A DNA stretch of 36,336 bases, taken from assembly GCA_017998095.1 (NCBI GenBank), contig JAGODU010000024.1:1-36336 (forward strand). Reading direction: 5' to 3'. Of this stretch, positions 1-8,258 are shown piece after piece (positions within the stretch are counted from its first letter, which is position 1; each line of letters starts with the position of its first letter). The translations under genes and the position numbers were made by a program. The notes below the pieces were generated by a model. The model was not told the DNA's origin and made no database searches. It saw only the letters and a list, made by a program, of their open reading frames with translations. This DNA comes from Prolixibacteraceae bacterium (GTDB lineage Bacteria; Bacteroidota; Bacteroidia; Bacteroidales; Prolixibacteraceae).

Positions 1-1170
1 CAGGTAGAGATGCTCAATGGTCATAAGATTCACAGATTTTCAAAAGGGAAGGGGATATATATAGCCGTACTGGACGCCGGTTTTAAAAATGCTGACAGTA
101 TTGCTCCGTTCGACAATATCAGATCAGAAGGAAGAATTATTGGTTCCAAAGATTTTGTTAATCCTGGGAATGATGTTTATAATGAATCTGATCATGGGAC
201 AATGGTTCTTTCTTGTATGGCAATGAATAAACCCGGAGAAATGATTGGAACTGCTCCTGAAGCATCATATTGGCTGTTACGTACTGAAGCTGCAAATACT
301 GAATATCCTGTTGAAGAAGACTACTGGGTTATTGCTGCTGAGTTTGCCGATAGCGCAGGATGTGATGTGATAAATACTTCTCTCGGATATACTGTGTTCG
401 ACAATTCTGATTTCGATCACAATTACGGTGAATATACCGGAGATAGTGTCAGGATATCCAAGGCAGCCAACATCGCTGTCAACAAGGGAATAGTTGTTGT
501 ATGCAGTGCAGGTAATGAAGGAGACGGATCATGGAAATACATTTCTTTTCCGGCAGAAGCAAGAGATGTTCTTTGTGTAGCGTCAGTTGATCCTGAAAAA
601 CAAATATCATCATTTTCATCTGTAGGTTTTGAAAGTGATTCTACAATTCTTAAACCTGATGTAGCAGCTATGGGCAGCAGAGCTTCAATAGTTGACTCTT
701 ATGGAGTATATTCTCAATCTTATGGAACATCGTTTTCCGGACCCCTAATAGCGGGTATGGCTGCTTGTTTGGTTGGCTTGTACCCCGATAAAAAAGCTAT
801 TGATATTATCGATATGATTATCAAGTCAGGTGACAGGTATCCTGTTCATAGTGATGAATATGGGTTTGGTATTCCTGATTTCGGTTCCTTTGTAAAGGAT
901 AGAGTTGACACTTTAAGAGTTGATATCAAACAGGATTTGCTGCCTGATATTAAGATTTTCCCAAATCCTGTTTCAGATGTGCTTTATGTAAAAAATAATT
1001 CACTATACAATTATCTGGAGATAATCTCTTTAGATGGAACTGTAGTTTATTCTGTAAGGATTTCTAAAGGTAATTTCTCATTAGATGCCGGAAACATAAA
1101 TCCGGGTGTATACATCTTAAGACTGAAAGGTGACAGATATTGCCAGAGTTATAAGATATTAAAACGTTGA
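1..1170 (+). CDS. Subtilisin-like (S8) serine protease with T9SS sorting domain, 5' partial
   Basis: The reading frame is open to base 1, so the start codon and N-terminus lie outside the window; the first in-frame ATG is at 10. Numbering from that ATG, the S8 catalytic triad is visible: Asp22 in IAVLDAGF, His62 in SDHGTMV and Ser241 in YGTSFSGPLIAG. The oxyanion Asn motif CSAGNEGDGSW lies between. The last ~75 residues, from IKIFPNPVSDVLYV to the end, form a typical type A T9SS C-terminal sorting domain. The protein should therefore be exported by Sec, carried across the outer membrane by T9SS, and released or anchored at the surface. The substrate is unknown. xseA starts 1 bp after its stop, so the two are probably co-transcribed, although their functions look unrelated. 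Family call is secure; biological role is not. Confidence 0.9.
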   Translation, partial: QVEMLNGHKIHRFSKGKGIYIAVLDAGFKNADSIAPFDNIRSEGRIIGSKDFVNPGNDVYNESDHGTMVLSCMAMNKPGEMIGTAPEASYWLLRTEAANTEYPVEEDYWVIAAEFADSAGCDVINTSLGYTVFDNSDFDHNYGEYTGDSVRISKAANIAVNKGIVVVCSAGNEGDGSWKYISFPAEARDVLCVASVDPEKQISSFSSVGFESDSTILKPDVAAMGSRASIVDSYGVYSQSYGTSFSGPLIAGMAACLVGLYPDKKAIDIIDMIIKSGDRYPVHSDEYGFGIPDFGSFVKDRVDTLRVDIKQDLLPDIKIFPNPVSDVLYVKNNSLYNYLEIISLDGTVVYSVRISKGNFSLDAGNINPGVYILRLKGDRYCQSYKILKR

Positions 1171-1171
1171 T

Positions 1172-2548
1172 ATGGAGGAACAACTGACTTTATCTGAATT
1201 GAATTCTCTGATCAGCGAAACTCTTAAGTTGTCATTCCCTGAGAAAATATGGGTAAAGGCTGAGATTAGTGAGTTGAAGGTCAACAGAAATGGTCATTGC
1301 TATCTTGAACTTGTGGATAAGGACGAGAACGAAAATGAAATTTCAGCAAGGGCAAGGGCAACTATATGGTCATGGCAATTTCGCTTTATTCAGGCTTATT
1401 TTGAAAGCAACTCAGGCCAGATTCTTGGTGCAGGTATAAAAGTGCTGATACAGGTATCTGTTGAATTCCATGAGGTATATGGTTATAGTTTGAACATTAC
1501 GGATATTGACCCTACTTATACCCTTGGTGATATTGCCCGCCGAAGAAGAGAGATTATCAAAAAGCTTGAACAGGAAGGTGTTATCGATATGAATAAAGAG
1601 ATCGAAATGGCTGATATCCCATCACGGATTGCTGTTGTTTCTTCTCCCACTGCTGCAGGCTATGAAGACTTTGTTAATCAACTTCTGAATAATAATAAAG
1701 GCTTTAAATTTTATATTCGCTTGTTCCCTTCTCAAATGCAAGGCAACGATGCTCCTGCTTCAATTATGAACTCATTGGATTTGATTTACGATTATGAAGA
1801 TCACTTTGATGTTGTTGCTATAATTAGGGGAGGAGGGTCTCAACTCGATTTGAGCTGTTTTGATAATCCTGACCTTGCCATGCACATAGCTCAGTTTCCA
1901 CTTCCGGTTATTACAGGTATTGGACATGAAAAGGATGAAAGCATTGCCGATATGGTAGCTCACACTAAACTTAAAACGCCAACTGCCGTTGCTGAATTTA
2001 TTATTGGGAAAATGGAAGAGGCAGCTGATGATATTGAGGAACTTGAGTCTTTATTTTTAAACAGGCTTACCGGAATAATTAAAAACGAAGAGTCTCGACT
2101 TAGTTATTTTTCCAAAACTTTAATAAGTAGCGTTAAATCTCAATTCGATATCAGGAAACAAGAGATGAAACATTTGCCGGCTTTAGTGAAACCGTCTATC
2201 GATAAGTTACTTGAAAGGAATAACTACAGGTTAAGGAACTACAAACAATTCCTTGCTGCAGGCTCATCAGGTTTTTTGAATAAAAAGATGAACAGTCTGA
2301 GCAATGTGTTGACAGTATTGCAGTTAAGAAATAAAATAATAATATCCCGGGAGGAAAGCAGGATTAAATTATTCGATAAATCTCTTGAATTAGTTGATCC
2401 TGTTAATGTTTTAAAAAGGGGATACAGTATTACGCTCAATAATGGCAAGGCAATTAAAAGCAGTAAGGATATTCATAAAGGTGATACCCTGAAAACAATT
2501 TTGTTTGATGGAGAAGTTATTTCAAATGTTAATGATATTAAACGATAA
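1172..2548 (+). CDS. xseA: Exodeoxyribonuclease VII large subunit
   Basis: This is a 458-aa cytoplasmic protein of normal family length. Exonuclease VII degrades single-stranded DNA from either end into oligonucleotides. The first ~110 residues form the OB-fold nucleic-acid-binding domain (WVKAEISELKVNRNGHCYLELVDK). The catalytic exonuc_VII_L domain follows, with the conserved stretches RIAVVSSPTAAGYEDF, IIRGGGSQLDLSCFDN, ITGIGHEKDESIADMVAH and KTPTAVAEF. The C-terminal third is helical and rich in charged residues, as expected for the coiled-coil part that binds XseB, and ends with the usual LKRGYSITLNNGK motif. It sits 1 bp after the protease stop and 2 bp before xseB, so the pair is in one operon. 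Confidence 0.97.
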   Translation: MEEQLTLSELNSLISETLKLSFPEKIWVKAEISELKVNRNGHCYLELVDKDENENEISARARATIWSWQFRFIQAYFESNSGQILGAGIKVLIQVSVEFHEVYGYSLNITDIDPTYTLGDIARRRREIIKKLEQEGVIDMNKEIEMADIPSRIAVVSSPTAAGYEDFVNQLLNNNKGFKFYIRLFPSQMQGNDAPASIMNSLDLIYDYEDHFDVVAIIRGGGSQLDLSCFDNPDLAMHIAQFPLPVITGIGHEKDESIADMVAHTKLKTPTAVAEFIIGKMEEAADDIEELESLFLNRLTGIIKNEESRLSYFSKTLISSVKSQFDIRKQEMKHLPALVKPSIDKLLERNNYRLRNYKQFLAAGSSGFLNKKMNSLSNVLTVLQLRNKIIISREESRIKLFDKSLELVDPVNVLKRGYSITLNNGKAIKSSKDIHKGDTLKTILFDGEVISNVNDIKR

Positions 2549-2550
2549 AA

Positions 2551-2781
2551 ATGAAAGCAAAACCCGATAATATGGCAGCTGAAAAATTGAAATATAAGGA
2601 TGCTGTTGAAGAAATTGAAAGCATTCTTAGCAGTATTGAAAAGGATGAACCTGATGTCGATGAATTAGCTGAAAAAGTAAGAAGAGTTACTTTCCTTCTT
2701 AAGTTTTGTAAGGAAAAGCTCTATAAGACTCAGGAAGAAGTTGAAAAGGTCCTGAAGGAAATGGAAGATAACAATTCTTAA
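2551..2781 (+). CDS. xseB: Exodeoxyribonuclease VII small subunit
   Basis: A 76-aa, highly charged helical protein that matches the small subunit in size and pattern (LKYKDAVEEIESILSSIEKDEPDVDELAEKV, shown here by its leading LKYKDAVEEIESIL). It binds the large subunit in the exonuclease VII complex. It starts 2 bp after the xseA stop, which is the usual gene order. Its stop codon overlaps the stop codon of the convergent HTCS gene in a shared TTAA at 2778-2781, with no terminator hairpin between them, so the two transcripts probably overlap. Confidence 0.94.
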   Translation: MKAKPDNMAAEKLKYKDAVEEIESILSSIEKDEPDVDELAEKVRRVTFLLKFCKEKLYKTQEEVEKVLKEMEDNNS

Positions 2782-5700
2782 TCAGAGTTTGTATTTTGTG
2801 CGTATTCTGATGGATTTACTCCAAATTCATCGTAGAAACATTTCCTGAAGTACTTTAAATCAATAAATCCAACATCGTAAGTGACTTCCTTAACCGATAG
2901 TTCACCCGATTTAAGTAATTCAGCTGCTTTATATAATCTCACTTTACGAATGAAACTATTGGCAGATAACCCGGTTATGGCCTTGAATTTACGGTATAGC
3001 TGCATTCTGCTTAGTCTTAAATCAGAACAGAAATCATCTATGTTATAGTCTGAGTTATCAAGATTTTTCAAGACTATTTCCCTGGCTCTTTCAACCAAAG
3101 GATGTACTTCTATTTTTTCTTCTTCAGTAATTTCAATATCCTTTGAATAATTATTGAGATTGAACTTTTCTTTCTGCTTTAACTGTCTTTCAATAAGCTT
3201 ATTTATCCTTATCAAAAGATGATCCGGGTCTATTGGCTTTGGAATATAAGAATCAGCCCCAATCTTCAGACCTTCTAATCTGTCTGCCTGTGTTGAAAGT
3301 ACTGTTGTCAATATCACAGGTATATGATCTGTACGGTCGTCTGTTTTTAATGTGTGGCATAATTCGTACCCATCCATTTCAGGCATCATGACATCTGATA
3401 TGACTATGTCAGGAATATTTTCAAAAGCTATTTCCAATGCTTCTTTGCCATTAGAAGCTTCAAGCACTTTAAAGTCATTGTTAAGAAGACTTTTAATGAA
3501 TTGCCTGACTTCAAAATTGTCATCTACAATAAGGGCTATCAACTCTTCTTTTTCAAAGTCTGTTTTCAAACGATTAAGGTCAGTTTGTATTTCTTCCTGA
3601 AGCGATTGATCTATCTTTTTCCAATCGGCTGTCATCTCTTTGACCTTTACTGTTTCTTTTTCTTCTTCCGAATATATATCATGAAGCGGAAGGAATAAGG
3701 TGAAGTTTGAACCCTTATTCAGCTCACTTTCTACGTTTATTTTTCCTTTATGTATTTCAATCAGCCTTTGTGAAAAGCTAAGTCCTATACCAGCACTGTT
3801 TCTTTTAGTTATACTGTTGAAACGATCGAAAATATGCTTTAGATGTTCTTGCAATATTCCTTTACCTGTATCTGCAAAAGATATTTTTAGCCATTCACCT
3901 TCTGTAAAGATATTTACCTTTATTTCTCTGTTGTCGGGAGTATATTTGAAGGCGTTGGATAAAAGATTGAATACTATGCTTTCAACGAATTCATGATCTA
4001 TCGGGATGTTTCCATTGAAACCTGAATTGAAAGTATAATTAATATTTCGTTTTTGTGCTTCATATTTGAAGAACAGGAAGATATTATAAATGAAATCAGA
4101 AATATTTGTTTCTGATACTTTTAGCTTAAGCTGGTCTTTTTCATTCTTTCTGAAATCAATTATCCTGTTTGTCAGTTGAAGCAACCGGCTTGCATTTCTG
4201 TATATCATCAAATGCTTTTCCTTTAAAGGATCATTCTTTTCTTCTTCGAGGATTCTTGCAAGCGGACCAAGTATTAGTGTGAGCGGTGTCCTGAACTCAT
4301 GCGAAATATTAGTAAAAAATTTAAGTTTCAAATCGTCAAGTTCCATTTGCTTTTCATACTCTACTTCCTTCAGCTTTTGCTTATGGTCTTCCTGAACTTT
4401 TAATATCCTTAGATATAAAATCATGAAGATGAAAAACATTCCCAGAATTAGATATGTCAGATATGCCCATGTGGTAGCCCATACCGGAGGTTTGACATAT
4501 ATGGATACAGAAACAGGTTCTTCACTCCATACTCCATCGTTGTTGGTGCTTTTTATTTTAAGTGTATATGTTCCAGGAGAAACTTTCGTATAGTAGGCTA
4601 TCCTGTTGTATGAATCCCTGTAATTCCAGTCTTTGTCAATCCCTTCAAGAAAATAGGCGTACTGGCATTTCTCAGGAATCCGGTATTCAAGATTGGATAG
4701 CTCAAAAGCAAATGTATTCTGATTGTGCTTCAGTTTTATCGACTCAGCTCCAGTAATTATTTTAGGGTGTACATCTTTGTATTCCTCTCTGCAGGGGAAT
4801 ACTTTTTCATTAAAAAGATAGAAACCTGTTATTTTTGGATGTGGCTTATTGTAGTTGTAATCGATCTTATACGGTGTGAAATAGTCAATACCTTTATATC
4901 CGCCAAAGTAAAAAGTGAAATCACTGTCCTTGTAAATACTGTTTAAAAAGAAGGCCTGATTTTTAAGTCCGTCATAAGCATCGAAAAGCTTGTAAGATTC
5001 TTCAGTGTTATTCGAATTTATTCTGATAAGTCCTTTTTGTGTTCCAATCCATAAAAACCCAATAGGATCTTCAATGATCGATTGTATGTCAAAAGTTATG
5101 TCTTTGTTGAGGATTGTTTTTATATCCTTGCCGTCTATGACAGTTAATCCGGCTTCTGTTCCTACCCATATTTTGTTGTTCCTGCTTTGATAAAGTGTTG
5201 TTACAAAGTTGCTTGCCAGCCCTTCTTCTTCTGATATTTTTTCTTGCGAAAGGATGGTGTTGCTTTCTATTCTCATCTTTATTACCCCTCCTCCGTTTAA
5301 AGCTAGCCAAAGATTCCCTTCATTGTCTTCTATCATTGAATAAATTGGAAGGTCGCGCGATAAATAGGCTTCATCATTCTTGCTTTTTAATTCCATGAAA
5401 GTATCCTCACTTCTGTCATAATAAAACAAGATTCCTTCCCATGTTGAAAGTAATATTGATTTGTCTTTTCTTTCAAGGATATATGTTACAGTGTAATTTT
5501 GAAGTACGTTGTTCTTGTCCCGGAAATAATTGTAATATTTCAATGAATAGGGCTCAGAATCTTCAGCAAAAGAAAATACTCCCAGATTGTTCTTTGTTGA
5601 AAACCAAATACGATCGTTTACCTTCTTAAGTGAAAAGATGAAATTGAGAGTGCGTTTGTCATAATTGCTGAAATTAACATCTTCAAGATAACCTGATTTC

Positions 5701-6827
5701 TTGTTGAGCTTTAGCAATCCTTTCCCCCAGCTGCCTGCGAAGAAGTTTTTATCGCTTATTTCAATATCGCTGATAATATCAGGAATTGTGCCTCCCGGTT
5801 TAGTCGAGTAATTATTAAAGTATCTGTTAGTCTGGTTATAAGAAAATAATCCGTTCTCGCTTCCGATAAGTATTACATCGTCACTTGTATATATTGCCGA
5901 GGTTATATTTTGAACAGGTGCTGTTTGATCTTCATTAATCTTTATGCTCTTAATCGAATGTGTACTTACATTGTATTCAGCCAATCCGTCAACAGATCCT
6001 ATTATTATCGTCTTTTCGTATGAATCTTTCTTGAAGATCATTGATTTAACCCTGCGGTTCAGGATTTGCTTTATTTCATGAACAGGCTCAGATATATTTA
6101 GGTAGAACAAGCTTTCAAGTGAAGAAACGAGCAACTCATTGTCGTTGATGCTTATCATGTCAGAAATAAAATATTCTATTCCGGGATATGTGTAAATCTT
6201 AGCTTCTTCGGTCTTGTAATTGAAAAAGGTAAGCCCGTTGTTCCCAATAACTATCGTGTTGTCCTTAAGGTATGTGATTTTGGATATTTGTCTGGTGCGT
6301 AATATATTCGGATGTTTTTCAGGGGAGTATGTCTTAGTTACTTCCCCTTCTGGATTTATAACACATAACCCTCCTCTTTCTGTGCCAACAAAAATGTTAT
6401 TATCAGGAGCTGCACATAATGAAATAATGTTGTTGTCAGATATCTTGTGATTGTCTTCCTTTTCTTTTGAATAATGGGTAACCAGATAATTCTCAAGGTT
6501 TATTTTGAAAAGACCGGTAACAAACGAACCTACCCACAGATCATTATTATTTATAATTATTTCTTCAATCTTAAGCGCATTGAAATGACGGTTTATTGCT
6601 GAAAAATTGATGACATCATATCCGTCATATCTGAATAATCCTTTCCATGTCCCAATCCATATAAAACCATAGGAATCCTGAGCAATACAATTTATTGCCC
6701 CCTCAGGAAGCCCTGTCTTATTTGTAAGATTTTCAATATTGATACTTGTTTCTGCTTTTACCTGAAGAGGTAGAAACATTTGTACAAATACTGATATTAT
6801 TATTAGAAAGAAAATATTCCTGATCAT
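2778..6827 (-). CDS. Hybrid two-component system (HTCS) regulator of the mannan locus
   Basis: A 1349-aa one-protein two-component system of the Bacteroidota HTCS type. Residues 1-25 are a signal peptide. Residues ~30-660 are Reg_prop propeller repeats (for example FIWIGTWKGLFRYD at 55-68 and FLWIGTQKGLIRI near 591-603). Residues ~690-778 are a Y_Y_Y domain; one membrane segment lies at ~785-806. The histidine kinase core has the phospho-acceptor His843 in FFTNISHEFRTPLTLILGP and the ATPase motifs N-box NLLSNAFKYTPDN, DTGKG and GIGLSFSQRL. The receiver domain (~1097-1210) has VDDN, Asp1145 in ISDVMMPEMDG and Lys1197. An AraC-type HTH ends the protein (~1260-1345). It would sense an oligosaccharide in the periplasm and bind promoter DNA through the same polypeptide. 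It lies last in the leftward mannan arm, 117 bp after the GH5_7 gene, with a candidate promoter of its own. That mannan oligosaccharide is the ligand is inferred from context. Confidence 0.96.
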   Translation of the reverse strand: MIRNIFFLIIISVFVQMFLPLQVKAETSINIENLTNKTGLPEGAINCIAQDSYGFIWIGTWKGLFRYDGYDVINFSAINRHFNALKIEEIIINNNDLWVGSFVTGLFKINLENYLVTHYSKEKEDNHKISDNNIISLCAAPDNNIFVGTERGGLCVINPEGEVTKTYSPEKHPNILRTRQISKITYLKDNTIVIGNNGLTFFNYKTEEAKIYTYPGIEYFISDMISINDNELLVSSLESLFYLNISEPVHEIKQILNRRVKSMIFKKDSYEKTIIIGSVDGLAEYNVSTHSIKSIKINEDQTAPVQNITSAIYTSDDVILIGSENGLFSYNQTNRYFNNYSTKPGGTIPDIISDIEISDKNFFAGSWGKGLLKLNKKSGYLEDVNFSNYDKRTLNFIFSLKKVNDRIWFSTKNNLGVFSFAEDSEPYSLKYYNYFRDKNNVLQNYTVTYILERKDKSILLSTWEGILFYYDRSEDTFMELKSKNDEAYLSRDLPIYSMIEDNEGNLWLALNGGGVIKMRIESNTILSQEKISEEEGLASNFVTTLYQSRNNKIWVGTEAGLTVIDGKDIKTILNKDITFDIQSIIEDPIGFLWIGTQKGLIRINSNNTEESYKLFDAYDGLKNQAFFLNSIYKDSDFTFYFGGYKGIDYFTPYKIDYNYNKPHPKITGFYLFNEKVFPCREEYKDVHPKIITGAESIKLKHNQNTFAFELSNLEYRIPEKCQYAYFLEGIDKDWNYRDSYNRIAYYTKVSPGTYTLKIKSTNNDGVWSEEPVSVSIYVKPPVWATTWAYLTYLILGMFFIFMILYLRILKVQEDHKQKLKEVEYEKQMELDDLKLKFFTNISHEFRTPLTLILGPLARILEEEKNDPLKEKHLMIYRNASRLLQLTNRIIDFRKNEKDQLKLKVSETNISDFIYNIFLFFKYEAQKRNINYTFNSGFNGNIPIDHEFVESIVFNLLSNAFKYTPDNREIKVNIFTEGEWLKISFADTGKGILQEHLKHIFDRFNSITKRNSAGIGLSFSQRLIEIHKGKINVESELNKGSNFTLFLPLHDIYSEEEKETVKVKEMTADWKKIDQSLQEEIQTDLNRLKTDFEKEELIALIVDDNFEVRQFIKSLLNNDFKVLEASNGKEALEIAFENIPDIVISDVMMPEMDGYELCHTLKTDDRTDHIPVILTTVLSTQADRLEGLKIGADSYIPKPIDPDHLLIRINKLIERQLKQKEKFNLNNYSKDIEITEEEKIEVHPLVERAREIVLKNLDNSDYNIDDFCSDLRLSRMQLYRKFKAITGLSANSFIRKVRLYKAAELLKSGELSVKEVTYDVGFIDLKYFRKCFYDEFGVNPSEYAQNTNSD

Positions 6828-6873
6828 AGCCTTATTCCCTCAATGACTGAAAATTGCATAAAAACATTTTAAA

Positions 6874-6904
6874 AAACAATAAGTGATTGAACATTGTTTG
6901 CAAA
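6874..6904 (-). promoter_or_regulatory. Candidate promoter of the HTCS gene
   Basis: Read on the minus strand, a TTTG box (plus-strand 6901-6904) is followed after exactly 19 bp by TATTGTTT (6874-6881). This resembles the Bacteroidota -33 TTTG and -7 TAnnTTTG boxes in spacing, but the -7 box is only a partial match. It would place a transcript start about 40 bp upstream of the HTCS ATG. The regulator could thus be made at a basal level independently of the operon ahead of it. Confidence 0.35.
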
Positions 6905-6931
6905 TGAATACTTTTGATGAAATAATGACAG

Positions 6932-6955
6932 TTCTCAGATTAAACTACCTGAGAA
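6932..6955 (-). terminator. Weak hairpin at the end of the GH5_7 gene
   Basis: A perfect 7-bp inverted repeat, TTCTCAG (6932-6938) and CTGAGAA (6949-6955), has its loop over the stop codon of the GH5_7 gene. No U-run follows on the minus strand, so it is at best an attenuator or partial terminator before the HTCS gene. Confidence 0.3.
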
Positions 6956-8258
6956 GATCAGAAATTTTATTATTGTATTTTTTAACAATTATCATTGTTG
7001 AATCATTATAAAATACAGAGTTAAGTCCCTGTTCTTCCTGTGGAGGGTCACCTATTATATCATCTCCTTTTTTCCAGAAATGATCTTCATTATTCAGGTT
7101 TGCCAGGCCTGTTCCACTGAATGTCCAGAAGTTTGCTCCTGCCAGCTTGCCATTATTTTTAGCATTTTCATATACTTTACTGAATGAAAAGTCGTAGTAC
7201 TTATCTCTTGCTGTTGTTGATGATGATGGAAAGAAAGAAAAATTATCTCTTGGCAACCCGAATTCTTCAAATACGATGGGCTTATTTAATGAATCAGCAT
7301 ATGCAATATGTTCATCCATATATTTTCCTGCAAGATAAAGACAAGTATCAATTGTTCCTTCAATATCGGCAGGATTTAACCACCTCCAGTTGTATGGCCA
7401 GATGTGCATTGTCAGATAATCAACTGATTGGGGGGCATGTATTGCCTTGAATAATGAAGGATCGCCTTCACAACCCCAAATGCCTTCTGTACCGGTTGTT
7501 ACCAGATGGTTTGGATCCAATGATTTTATCAATTCTGATGTCTCCTTAACAAATTCAAGCAGCAATGGCTTATTGTCATTTGAAAAAGCTCTTGGCTCAT
7601 TGCCTATTTCCCAGGCCATGATTGCCGGATCATCAGAATAGTTTAATCCTGAATATTTGTTTTTCCTCTTAATCATGTACTTCACATGTTCATAAAACAT
7701 TTCTTTGCATGGAGTACATTTATGAAATTGAGATGCAAAGCCCATAAACTCAGGCCAGGTATGTCCCTGCCATGTTGGATAAGGTATGTCTCCGTATCCG
7801 TTCCAGTTTAAATATTGGGCAAAACCACCCGACCATTCCCAACTGTTGTTGAGGTAAAGTATTGCAGTCATCCCTCGTTTGCTCATCTCGAAGATTAAAA
7901 AATCAAGCCCGTCAAGAAGTTCATTGTTATACTTGCCCGGTTCAAGCTGCAGGGCAGGGGTAACTCTGCGTGGTTCACCATCAGGACCTTCAGCACCGGC
8001 TAATATTCTCAGGTTGTCGATGCCATGTTCTTTCATTATGTCCAGCTCTTTCAGCAACCTTTCCCTGTTGCCAAACTCCCCGGTTGAACCAAGTATTGCA
8101 CCATACCAATAGTTTGTTCCAATGTAATAATACGGTTTGCCGTTTTTAATAAACTGCCCGTCTTTTGTTGTGATAAATTTATCTTTACCTGAATCCGGAT
8201 TACTACAACCCCCGATAGCAATTATTATCAGTAATAGTGTTATAACTTGTTTCATCAT
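6945..8258 (-). CDS. GH5 subfamily 7-type endo-beta-1,4-mannanase, lipoprotein
   Basis: A 437-aa protein with a lipoprotein signal (Cys18 in AIGGC), so probably anchored in the outer membrane. The rest is one GH5 (beta/alpha)8 barrel. The acid/base is Glu221 in MAWEIGNEPRA and the nucleophile is Glu332 in IVFEEFGLPRD. Family 5_7 hallmarks include LYLNNSWEWSGGFAQY, the aromatic-rich HIWPYNWRWL and the late FWTFSGTG. It would cleave internal beta-1,4-mannosidic bonds in mannan or glucomannan. Its ATG overlaps the stop of the upstream esterase gene as TAATG, so translation is probably coupled. It is fourth in the leftward operon. The subfamily assignment is by eye from motifs; the GH5 fold and catalytic residues are clear. 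Confidence 0.9.
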   Translation of the reverse strand: MMKQVITLLLIIIAIGGCSNPDSGKDKFITTKDGQFIKNGKPYYYIGTNYWYGAILGSTGEFGNRERLLKELDIMKEHGIDNLRILAGAEGPDGEPRRVTPALQLEPGKYNNELLDGLDFLIFEMSKRGMTAILYLNNSWEWSGGFAQYLNWNGYGDIPYPTWQGHTWPEFMGFASQFHKCTPCKEMFYEHVKYMIKRKNKYSGLNYSDDPAIMAWEIGNEPRAFSNDNKPLLLEFVKETSELIKSLDPNHLVTTGTEGIWGCEGDPSLFKAIHAPQSVDYLTMHIWPYNWRWLNPADIEGTIDTCLYLAGKYMDEHIAYADSLNKPIVFEEFGLPRDNFSFFPSSSTTARDKYYDFSFSKVYENAKNNGKLAGANFWTFSGTGLANLNNEDHFWKKGDDIIGDPPQEEQGLNSVFYNDSTMIIVKKYNNKISDLLR

